A program made the translations under genes and the position numbers. The notes under the pieces are model-generated. The model was not told where the DNA came from, did not search any database, and worked only from the letters and a program-made list of their open reading frames with translations. This document shows positions 26,225 through 33,625 of a stretch of DNA of 64,000 nt, piece by piece; positions within the stretch are counted from its first letter, which is position 1, and each line of letters begins with the position of its first letter. Source of the stretch: JAJTFW01 sp046330075 (lineage in GTDB: Bacteria; Bacteroidota; Bacteroidia; AKYH767-A; OLB10); assembly GCA_046330075.1 (NCBI GenBank), contig JAXLTL010000001.1, positions 558,001 through 622,000 of the forward strand, in the 5' to 3' direction.

Positions 26225-26252
26225 GAGGCCGGTAACATCCGTCACCGGCCTC
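26225..26252 (-). terminator. Hairpin terminator of the convergent minus-strand gene
   Basis: A 9-bp GC-rich perfect stem (GAGGCCGGT, 26225-26233, with 26244-26252) is followed on the minus strand by a T-rich run (ATTTTTTAT). On the plus strand it is followed by CCCCTATTG, so it mainly serves the minus gene at 26265-26873. Confidence 0.75.
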
Positions 26253-26264
26253 CCCTATTGTACT

Positions 26265-26873
26265 TTACTTTTTATACTTGTTGAATATTTTCTGGATCTC
26301 CTCTTCCGCTTTTTCAAGCTTTTCTCCTGCAATTCCGGCACCAGCTTCAATTGCTTTGCCGAGGTTCTCCATTTCCCTGCTCAATTCAGCTGATATATTT
26401 TTCCAGTTATCCCTCCATTCCATACGACCGAGTGAATATTGAATTTTCAGAATATCGAGTCTTACCCTCCATTCATTCAGGTCTCTGCCAATTACTTCTT
26501 TCACTTTTTGAAAATCCGGCTGACTTTCCAATCGGGCCTTCAACAAACTCCATTTTGCGATAATCTTTTTCTGTTGCTCTTCGAACGCCTCAAGGGTATC
26601 GGCTTTGCCGAGTGCAAGCTGGACACGGGTTTCATCAATCGCCTGACGAACCTGAAGCACTTCATCCGGATGAGCTTTCAGCCAGGCTTCCAGGCCTTCG
26701 TCGAGCTGATCAAGACCGGCCTTGAATCGAAGTTTCAACTCCTCAAACCTCGTAGCCACTACTGCTGATTCCGGCGCCCATCGATGTTTGAAGTCATCCA
26801 CTTCTTCCTTTATGGTTCCGATAGCCTTATCAGCCATGGCTTTAAATCCGTTTAATAGTTCTCTGGTATCCAT
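26265..26873 (-). CDS. Long-helical charged cytoplasmic protein of unknown function
   Basis: The 202-residue product is rich in Glu, Lys, Leu and Ala, has no cysteine and no signal peptide, and should be almost entirely helical with coiled-coil potential (EELKLRFKAGLDQLDEGLEAWLKAHPDEV, written here in part). It begins MDTRELLNGFKAMADKAIGTIKE and ends with a Lys-rich tail. I recognise no family; apolipoprotein- or phasin-like granule-surface proteins have similar composition, but this is only a resemblance. It stands alone, convergent with the Fe-S operon and divergent from mlaE. Confidence 0.6.
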   Translation of the reverse strand: MDTRELLNGFKAMADKAIGTIKEEVDDFKHRWAPESAVVATRFEELKLRFKAGLDQLDEGLEAWLKAHPDEVLQVRQAIDETRVQLALGKADTLEAFEEQQKKIIAKWSLLKARLESQPDFQKVKEVIGRDLNEWRVRLDILKIQYSLGRMEWRDNWKNISAELSREMENLGKAIEAGAGIAGEKLEKAEEEIQKIFNKYKK

Positions 26874-27014
26874 GGTTTATGGTATTATTCTGCGAATTTA
26901 AGATGTATATCTGCTAAAAACCATGAGCTATGGATAAGATCCGATGATCCGTATCAAAATTCATGTTCAGCCATTGTTGAAATAAATATTCCCTGCTCTG
27001 AACCTTCAAATGTC

Positions 27015-27022
27015 TATTTTTG
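27015..27022 (+). promoter_or_regulatory. -7 promoter element of the mla operon
   Basis: TATTTTTG matches TAnnTTTG and lies 15 bases before the ATG at 27038. It overlaps the first codons of the longest frame (TTG at 27020), which is evidence for the later start. Confidence 0.5.
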
Positions 27023-27037
27023 TTTACCTGTAAAGCG

Positions 27038-27802
27038 ATGAAACAAGGACTCCGGAGTTTATTAAATGAAGTTGGTGGCATATCCGACTTTACTGCCCGT
27101 TTTTTCAGAGAGGGATTTAAGCCCAGATATGAATGGGGTGAGCTGTTGCGCCAATGTTTCATAATTGGCTATAAGACGATGCCACTCGTAGGTGTGACCG
27201 CATTTATCATGGGCATGGTGTTAACGGTTCAATCCCGACCAACACTGGAAGAATTCGGCGCGGAGTCCTATCTGCCGGCAATGGTTGCGCTATCCGTTAT
27301 CCGGGAAATCGGACCAGTCATTACAGCATTGATTTGTGCCGGTAAAATCGGTTCAAGTATTGGTGCTGAATTAGGTTCAATGAGAGTGACTGAACAAATT
27401 GATGCCATGGAGGTAAGTGGTACCAATCCATTCAAATATCTGGTTGTAACCAGAGTAGCCGCATGTACCCTCATGCTGCCGGTGCTGGTCACCATTGCAG
27501 ATTTTATTTCATTGTATGCATCCTATCTGGGTATTAACATTAGAGATGTAGTCAGCATCGACTTATACTATCATAAAGTTTTCGATTCACTGGTATTCGG
27601 AGACGTAATCCCTGCATTGATAAAAACATACTTTTTCGGGTTTGCCATCGGCATCATCGGTTGTTACAAAGGATATTACTCCAGTAAAGGTACAGAAGGC
27701 GTAGGGTTTGCAGCTAATTCTGCCGTTGTTGTCTCTTCACTGGTCATCTTTATCATTGACCTCATTGCCGTACAAATTGCCGATTTAATGGGACTCACCT
27801 GA
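27038..27802 (+). CDS. mlaE: MlaE-family lipid ABC transporter permease
   Basis: MlaE is the membrane subunit of the MCE-type phospholipid transporter. The product (254 residues from ATG 27038) has five to six helices and the family motifs YKTMPLVGVTAFIMGMV, SVIREIGPVITALICAGKIGSSIGAELGSMRVTEQIDAMEV (quoted here only as the region near residues 90-130), and LVTRVAACTLMLPVL. It is followed after one base by mlaF and then mlaD. The TTG-initiated longer frame at 27020 overlaps the promoter box and is rejected. Confidence 0.93.
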   Translation: MKQGLRSLLNEVGGISDFTARFFREGFKPRYEWGELLRQCFIIGYKTMPLVGVTAFIMGMVLTVQSRPTLEEFGAESYLPAMVALSVIREIGPVITALICAGKIGSSIGAELGSMRVTEQIDAMEVSGTNPFKYLVVTRVAACTLMLPVLVTIADFISLYASYLGINIRDVVSIDLYYHKVFDSLVFGDVIPALIKTYFFGFAIGIIGCYKGYYSSKGTEGVGFAANSAVVVSSLVIFIIDLIAVQIADLMGLT

Positions 27803-27803
27803 G

Positions 27804-28583
27804 ATGAATCTAGCAGCCTCCATAGAATTCAAACGTCCCAAGCCTCCTTCCGATGAGCTGGTGGTAAGGACGCGCGATCTTTTCAAATCATTTGGGAGTA
27901 ACCATGTCCTGCGTGGGTTCAATCTCGATCTTTTTAAAGGCGAAAATCTGGTGGTATTGGGTAAGTCAGGTTCCGGCAAATCGGTTCTGATCAAATGTAT
28001 GGTAGGACTTTTATATCCTGAATCAGGCCTGGTGGAAGTATTCGGCCAGGAAATTCCAAAACTTAACCAGGATGAACTGGATCATATTCGCGTTAGAATT
28101 GGATTCCTTTTTCAAAGTTCTGCACTTTATGACTCTATGACCGTTCGTGAGAATCTGGAATTTCCCCTGAGAAGACACTGGATCAATAAAACACGTAAAG
28201 AGGTAGAGGAACTGGTGATGGAATCATTGGATGATGTCGGATTAAAACATGCTGTCAATCTGATGCCTTCTGAACTTTCAGGAGGTATGCGGAAACGGAT
28301 TGGCCTGGCACGCACCCTGATTCTTAAACCAGATATCATACTTTACGATGAGCCCACCACTGGCCTTGATCCCATTACCGGACGGGAAATCAGCAAACTG
28401 ATTGTGGATATCCAGCATCAGTATAACACATCCTCTATCATCATTACGCACGATATGTTGTGTGCTAAAATTGTGGCAAACCGTATAAATGTTCTTGTAG
28501 ATGGAGTAAATTACGCCAACGGAACATTTGAAGAATTAAAGCAATCCACTGATCCCAACATCAAACCTTTCTTCGAAATCTGA
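27804..28583 (+). CDS. mlaF: MlaF-family lipid ABC transporter ATP-binding protein
   Basis: The 259-residue ATPase powers the MlaE permease. It has Walker A GKSGSGKSVL (about 52-61), a Q-loop in IGFLFQSSALYDSMT, the signature ELSGGMRKRIGLAR, Walker B IILYDEPTTGLDP and the switch histidine in SIIITHD. The signature SGGMRKR and the DPITG D-loop are typical of MlaF. Its start lies one base after mlaE's stop and the MCE gene begins 11 bases after its end, so it is the middle gene of a tight three-gene operon. Confidence 0.95.
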   Translation: MNLAASIEFKRPKPPSDELVVRTRDLFKSFGSNHVLRGFNLDLFKGENLVVLGKSGSGKSVLIKCMVGLLYPESGLVEVFGQEIPKLNQDELDHIRVRIGFLFQSSALYDSMTVRENLEFPLRRHWINKTRKEVEELVMESLDDVGLKHAVNLMPSELSGGMRKRIGLARTLILKPDIILYDEPTTGLDPITGREISKLIVDIQHQYNTSSIIITHDMLCAKIVANRINVLVDGVNYANGTFEELKQSTDPNIKPFFEI

Positions 28584-28594
28584 TAGAATCAACA

Positions 28595-29545
28595 ATGGTA
28601 AACAAAGTAAAACTTGGCATATTCGTTTTAACAGGAACTCTGCTGCTGATCTTCAGCCTATATCTTATTGGCTCAAAGCAGAACCTTTTCAATAAAACGA
28701 TTTCTGTTTTTGTAAAGTTCGGCGACGTAAACGGTCTCATTGCCGGAAACAACGTAAGATTTGCCGGGATTGCCATTGGTACAGTAAAGGAAGTGAATAT
28801 CACCAATGATACTACAGTAGTGGTTGAACTCATGATCAGGGAAGATGCCACAAAATATGTGCGAAAAGGCAGTTATGCTGAAATCGGATCCGATGGATTA
28901 ATGGGCAACAAACTCATCAATATTTCAACGCCCGACCCTACTTCTCCTTTTGTAAAATCAGGTGATACAATATTGACCATTTCATCTGTGGCAACCGACG
29001 ATATGATGCGTACATTGAATACTACCAATTTAAATGTACTCGACATTACGTCTGACCTAAAAAAGATCACTAAGCGCATCAATGAAAGTAAAGCCATATG
29101 GGACCTGCTGTCAGATACAACCGCAGCTGGAAACATTCGTGTAACACTTAGAAATATCGAAACGGCATCTGCACGTGCCGGCAACCTCACAGCTGATGCA
29201 GAGCAAATGCTGCATGAGATTGAAAACGGAAACGGGCTTGCCGCGAAAATCATCTCCGACGACTCTACCGCAAAAAACTTTGAAATCATGATGCAGAATC
29301 TGAAAGCTGCAACAGATACTGCAAAACTGGCGCTCCATCATATGCATGAGTTCATGAAGGATCTGAATATTACACCCGGACCACTTGGAGTATTGGCCAG
29401 AGATACTGTAATGGCTGGTGATATGAAATCAATCTTCCATAATCTCAATCAGAGCACAGTACTTTTAAATGAAAACCTTGAAGCAATGCGATCAAATTTT
29501 CTCTTTAAAAAATACTTTAAAAAGAAAGCCAAACAAAAGCCCTGA
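28595..29545 (+). CDS. mlaD: MlaD-family MCE protein (second copy)
   Basis: The 316-residue product has an N-terminal membrane helix (about 7-24) followed by the MCE domain (VFVKFGDVNGLIAGNNVRFAG, IGSDGLMGNKLINIS in shortened form) and a helical C-terminal part ending in a Phe/Lys-rich tail. In the Mla system this protein forms the hexameric substrate funnel in the periplasm. It completes mlaEFD. No MlaB (STAS) or MlaC (periplasmic carrier) is adjacent, which is usual outside Proteobacteria. The other MCE copy lies at 23085-24023. Confidence 0.92.
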   Translation: MVNKVKLGIFVLTGTLLLIFSLYLIGSKQNLFNKTISVFVKFGDVNGLIAGNNVRFAGIAIGTVKEVNITNDTTVVVELMIREDATKYVRKGSYAEIGSDGLMGNKLINISTPDPTSPFVKSGDTILTISSVATDDMMRTLNTTNLNVLDITSDLKKITKRINESKAIWDLLSDTTAAGNIRVTLRNIETASARAGNLTADAEQMLHEIENGNGLAAKIISDDSTAKNFEIMMQNLKAATDTAKLALHHMHEFMKDLNITPGPLGVLARDTVMAGDMKSIFHNLNQSTVLLNENLEAMRSNFLFKKYFKKKAKQKP

Positions 29546-29629
29546 TCATGTCTCATGAACTGAGTTTCATCAGTTTATTGCGTTACAAATATCACAGAAC
29601 TTTGCATTTTCCGGTTGTTATTTTGCAGT

Positions 29630-29926
29630 ATGGCAACCAACCGTCTTAAAATCAAAAAAGCGGCTGATTATCTGAAGGTAATCGCCCACCCTACCCGCCT
29701 TGAAATCATTCAGTTACTTGAAGGCAAAAGAACTTTGACTGTCTCCCAGATTTGCACAAAACTGGAGATTGAACAATCGCTGGTATCTCATCACCTGGCA
29801 AGTATGCGAAACAAAGGAGTTTTGAAAGCCGACCGGGAGGGCATCAACATTTCTTATTCCATCCTGGACCCTAAAGTCATGGACATCGTGCAGGTAGCAA
29901 TGCAGAGTAAAACAATAAAGCAATAA
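29630..29926 (+). CDS. ArsR-family transcriptional regulator
   Basis: The 98-residue product is a small winged-helix repressor: AADYLKVIAHPTRLEIIQLL (11-30), a recognition-helix region SQICTKLEIEQSLVSHHLASM (39-59) and a C-terminal wing. The classical metal-binding ELCVCDL motif is absent and there is only one cysteine (Cys42), so a metal or two-cysteine redox switch within one subunit is unlikely. It starts at ATG 29630; the longer frame from 29615 lies in the promoter region (TTATTTTG at 29618-29625). The next two genes follow without gaps, so it probably autoregulates a three-gene operon with the membrane CxxC protein and thioredoxin. Confidence 0.88.
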   Translation: MATNRLKIKKAADYLKVIAHPTRLEIIQLLEGKRTLTVSQICTKLEIEQSLVSHHLASMRNKGVLKADREGINISYSILDPKVMDIVQVAMQSKTIKQ

Positions 29927-30184
29927 ATGTTCAAACAATTAATGGATGGAATGTTTCATTCAAAATGGACATTCCTCAGATTGTTACAACTTTTTCTGTC
30001 GGTAATGGTCTTGATACAGGCAATCACAGATGAGCACTACCTACTCATAATTCCGGCAGTATTCATTCTGTACATGGCCTTGAGTAACTCCTGTGCAGCC
30101 TGTCGGGTTCCGGCATCTAAGCATGATGCAGGATCTGGTGAAATGCCAGAAGAAATTGAATACATTGAAATAAATAAAAAATAA
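29927..30184 (+). CDS. Small membrane protein with C-terminal CAAC motif
   Basis: The 85-residue product has two membrane helices (about 17-33 and 38-54), directly followed by SNSCAACR (Cys56 and Cys59) and an acidic C-terminal tail. It resembles the membrane part of YgaP-type/DUF2892 proteins that sit with ArsR regulators and rhodaneses, but I cannot assign a family securely. Its ATG immediately follows the stop of the ArsR gene, and its TAA shares one base with the ATG of thioredoxin, so the three are translated as a unit. The CxxC pair may exchange electrons with the thioredoxin. Confidence 0.6.
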   Translation: MFKQLMDGMFHSKWTFLRLLQLFLSVMVLIQAITDEHYLLIIPAVFILYMALSNSCAACRVPASKHDAGSGEMPEEIEYIEINKK

Positions 30185-30504
30185 TGGAACAACAAACAGG
30201 AACATCTTTCAAAGACTTAATCAATTCCGGCAAACCGGTACTGGTAGATTTCTTCGCCGAATGGTGTGGACCATGTAAAATGATGGCTCCTATTCTAGAT
30301 GATCTGAAAAACCGGATGGGTGATGATGCACATATAATTAAAATTGATGTAGACCGGAATCCATCCGCTGCAGCCGCTTTTCAGATTCAGGGAGTACCCA
30401 CCCTTATGGTATTTCAAAATGGAAAAGCTGTATGGCGTCAATCTGGAGTAATGCAGGCGGGACAACTGGAACAGTTGTTAAGAACGTATGCGAAACATAA
30501 CTAA
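30184..30504 (+). CDS. Thioredoxin
   Basis: The 106-residue protein is a classical thioredoxin with active site WCGPC (27-31) after VLVDFFAEW and the cis-proline segment GVPTLMVF. It has no signal peptide and acts in the cytoplasm as a disulfide reductase. Its ATG overlaps the stop of the CAAC membrane protein, in an operon headed by an ArsR-type regulator. It is therefore probably not the only housekeeping thioredoxin but a regulated one linked to sulfur or redox stress; that is inference. A very strong hairpin terminator follows. Confidence 0.92.
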   Translation: MEQQTGTSFKDLINSGKPVLVDFFAEWCGPCKMMAPILDDLKNRMGDDAHIIKIDVDRNPSAAAAFQIQGVPTLMVFQNGKAVWRQSGVMQAGQLEQLLRTYAKHN

Positions 30505-30520
30505 CCATTAACACCCTGAA

Positions 30521-30561
30521 CAGAAGCGGCTTTCATGAATCATGAAAGCCGCTTCTGTTTT
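30521..30561 (+). terminator. Strong rho-independent terminator
   Basis: A perfect 18-bp inverted repeat (30521-30538 with 30540-30557, core AGAAGCGGCTTTC) is followed by TTTTA. It closes the thioredoxin operon and separates it from the convergent M16 peptidase gene. Confidence 0.88.
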
Positions 30562-30585
30562 ATCCTGATTATACCGAACTCATCT

Positions 30586-33489
30586 TCAGTAGCCAAACAC
30601 CTGATCAACAGATAATCGTACAACCTCACCATAAGTTCCCAGCACCTTGAAATCTATTTTCTCCTCATTTCCTATCAATGCAATTCGATACTTTTTACCT
30701 TTCAGATATTTGGCATGAAAATCTTCCACATTGCGGAGCGTCATTCCTTTGATATCATTGTAAATATCCTTCCTCATATCATAATCAACACCTACTCCTC
30801 TGAGAGAATGAAATAACTGCAGTATTTCGGTCTTTGTAATCCGATCGGTAGCAAGTCCCTGCAATGCTCCATCTTTCGCATTTTCGAATGTCTTTTCCGA
30901 CTCTGGCAGTGTCTGCAATAATTCCATCATACCCTGCATAGCCTCCTTCAGCTTATCAGCCTGTGTACCTATATAGGCCGTGTTGTAGTAGGATCTGTCG
31001 GGACGTGAAGGAACAGCATAACGCGAGCTGACGGAATAAGCTAAGGCTTTGCTTTCACGTAATGTCTGGAATACGGGTGATGACATCCCCCCTCCAAAAT
31101 ATCTGCTGTACATGGTTACGATCGGTTGTAGTGATTTATCATAGAGCCCGCCTTTCGATAGGAAATTGACCTCGGCCTGCTTCATATCGTAACTTACAAA
31201 AAACACTTTTCCATCCTCTGTGGTTTGCTCATTAAACACTGCCGGAGCGGGAGCATTTTTTAGTGACCTGTAGAACTTATGTGACTTCAAGATAGGTGAC
31301 ACGACCATACTACTGTCACCGGGCCCATAAAAATCGATACGATGCTTCAGCCCATACAGATTTTTAATTGAAGTTAGCAAAACCGCTCCGTTCAGCGATT
31401 TTAACTCTTCCGAAGAAAGCATCCACGTAGCAGGTGAAGACGCTCCATACTTTGCATACGACGTAAGTCTTGATAAAATCTCGTTCTTATTCAGCTTTGC
31501 ATTTGCACGTTTCTTTTCGATATCCACTACCAGATTTTTGAGGGCAGCCTCATCGGGTCTTGCATTTTGAAGAAGATGCTCCAACAACGCTACCGCAGCC
31601 GGATAGCTTGTCCATAAACCTCCAAGACTGATGGTAAACTCTTCCTCCGAAACATTGGCGGAGAAATAACAACCTAACTTGTAAAACTCCTCCTGGATTT
31701 CTGCTGCAGATTTTTTATCTGTTCCTGCAAAGTTCAGATATTGCGCTGCTATAGGCAGTTTCTTATCATTGGCAAAACCAATATCGAAGACATAGTTCAG
31801 AGAAAACAAGTCATTCTCTGTATTTCTGACGCGATACAAAGGAAGATTGCCTTTTAAGAGACCCGAAGAAATTGCTGAGGGGAAGTCGACAAACTCAGGT
31901 TGGACAGGATTCACTTTTGCTGTTAAGATATTTTTCACAAAAACGGATTGCGCTTCCCGGTTGGTAGCCACTGGAGTGATTGCCGGCTTCACCACTTTAA
32001 CAACATTCTCATCTACACCATTCTTTTTGAAAACAATGGAATAGTTGTCGCCGTACCAGGTACGTACGAAATCAATCACCTGCTGCTTGTTAATTTTAGA
32101 CAACCGTTCGATCCGAGCCACCTGATCTTTATAATTCACTCCATCGAGTTCTGTATTCAGCATAGCAGACGCTCTTCGCATATTGTTCTCGAATTGACGT
32201 TGCTGATCAAGACGGATATTGGTCACAACAGCATCAATTATCCAATCCGGGAAATTACCCAGTTTGATTTCCATGATCTGGCCCAACAGCAGATCCCTGA
32301 CTTCCTGCAGGCTTTGTCCTTCACGCGGTTTACCGGAAAGTACGTGAACACTATAATCCCTCATGATATCAGTAGAGGAAGATGAAGAGAGCACCTTCTG
32401 TTTCTTATTCAGATTTAAATCCAGCAGTCCAGCCTGACCATTGCTAAGAATCATATCCACTACCGTTATCAGATCTGCATCCGGTGTAGCCGCTCCTCCA
32501 AAGCGAAATCCGATGGTGACACTCTCTGCATCAGGCCCCCATACTTCTTTAACAACCGGGACCTTGATATAATTTTCAGCAGCTACTTTAAAGGGCGGAA
32601 TTTCCTTCGGTTTCATTTTACCGAACTTCTCATTGATCAGTCTGATCGCTTCGTCCGGATCAAAATCACCCGACAAGGCAATAATCATGTTGTTGGGAAC
32701 ATAGTAGGTATTAAAATAATCTCTGATTGCTTTTAGAGAAGGGTTTTTCAAATGTTCTATTGTTCCAATTGTTGTTTGTGTTCCATATTGATGATTCGGA
32801 AACAGGCCGGAATATAAATTCTCCCAGATTTTGGAATTATCATTATCGAGGCCTCTGTTTTTTTCCTCATAAACCGCTTCCAGTTCCGTATGAAACAATC
32901 GAAAAACAGGATTCCTGAAACGTTCTGCTTCTACAGTCAGGAAGTTTTCCAACTGATTGGAGGGGACATTGTTTATATAAACGGTTTGTTCGTTGGAAGT
33001 ATAGGCGTTCACACCGGAAACTCCCATGCCAGCCATCATTTTATCAAATTCATTTGGTATCGCATACATTGCTGCCAGACCTGAAACGGAATCAATTTGA
33101 TGATAAATTTTAGCCCGCTGAAGTGAATCTTTTGTGGAGCCATATCTCTCATATAACTGAAATATAGTATCCAGTAAAGGGGCTTCTTTTGTGTAATCCA
33201 GCGTTCCATAAACATCTGTCCCCTTGAACAGCATGTGCTCCAGGTAATGGGCTAATCCGGTATGATCTGCAGGGTCATTTTTAGAACCAGCCTTCACCCC
33301 GATCATGGATTGAAAACGGGGTTCATCCTTATAAACAGACAAATACACCTTCAGTCCATTTTCCAGAGTATAAATTCTGGCTTTGAGGGGGTCACCCGGA
33401 ACTGAGTCATAAGTGAGTGACTGGGCCTTAAGATTCAAACTGGAAAGTACCAGCATCAGCAAACCCAGAATTTTGGTTGAGAATCGCAT
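30586..33489 (-). CDS. M16 family zinc metallopeptidase (exported)
   Basis: The 967-residue product has a signal peptide (MRFSTKILGLLMLVLSSLNLKA). The pitrilysin-type inverted zinc motif HYLEH is at residues 81-85, with further acidic ligands expected in ELEAVYEE (about 202-209). Two M16 halves follow; the C-terminal half (with YNTAYIGTQ and SRYFGGGMSSPVFQTLRE) lacks the zinc motif, as is usual in single-chain M16 peptidases. It should degrade peptides in the periplasm. It is transcribed alone from a perfect -7 box (33507-33514) and is convergent with the thioredoxin operon. Length and layout match pitrilysin/insulysin-like enzymes. Confidence 0.92.
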   Translation of the reverse strand: MRFSTKILGLLMLVLSSLNLKAQSLTYDSVPGDPLKARIYTLENGLKVYLSVYKDEPRFQSMIGVKAGSKNDPADHTGLAHYLEHMLFKGTDVYGTLDYTKEAPLLDTIFQLYERYGSTKDSLQRAKIYHQIDSVSGLAAMYAIPNEFDKMMAGMGVSGVNAYTSNEQTVYINNVPSNQLENFLTVEAERFRNPVFRLFHTELEAVYEEKNRGLDNDNSKIWENLYSGLFPNHQYGTQTTIGTIEHLKNPSLKAIRDYFNTYYVPNNMIIALSGDFDPDEAIRLINEKFGKMKPKEIPPFKVAAENYIKVPVVKEVWGPDAESVTIGFRFGGAATPDADLITVVDMILSNGQAGLLDLNLNKKQKVLSSSSSTDIMRDYSVHVLSGKPREGQSLQEVRDLLLGQIMEIKLGNFPDWIIDAVVTNIRLDQQRQFENNMRRASAMLNTELDGVNYKDQVARIERLSKINKQQVIDFVRTWYGDNYSIVFKKNGVDENVVKVVKPAITPVATNREAQSVFVKNILTAKVNPVQPEFVDFPSAISSGLLKGNLPLYRVRNTENDLFSLNYVFDIGFANDKKLPIAAQYLNFAGTDKKSAAEIQEEFYKLGCYFSANVSEEEFTISLGGLWTSYPAAVALLEHLLQNARPDEAALKNLVVDIEKKRANAKLNKNEILSRLTSYAKYGASSPATWMLSSEELKSLNGAVLLTSIKNLYGLKHRIDFYGPGDSSMVVSPILKSHKFYRSLKNAPAPAVFNEQTTEDGKVFFVSYDMKQAEVNFLSKGGLYDKSLQPIVTMYSRYFGGGMSSPVFQTLRESKALAYSVSSRYAVPSRPDRSYYNTAYIGTQADKLKEAMQGMMELLQTLPESEKTFENAKDGALQGLATDRITKTEILQLFHSLRGVGVDYDMRKDIYNDIKGMTLRNVEDFHAKYLKGKKYRIALIGNEEKIDFKVLGTYGEVVRLSVDQVFGY

Positions 33490-33506
33490 ATCAGAATAAT
33501 TTGGGT

Positions 33507-33514
33507 CAAAAATA
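33507..33514 (-). promoter_or_regulatory. -7 promoter element of the M16 peptidase gene
   Basis: On the minus strand this is TATTTTTG, a perfect TAnnTTTG match, 17 bases before the ATG at 33489. Confidence 0.5.
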
Positions 33515-33625
33515 GAAGAACGACGGAGCTTTAGACCACCGTTTTCCGATTTTCACCCGATTCACAGGTAAACCTGCCCCGCTCCGCTTTGAGGAATGAG
33601 ATCAATTTAGCATTTTTGTAGAGTG

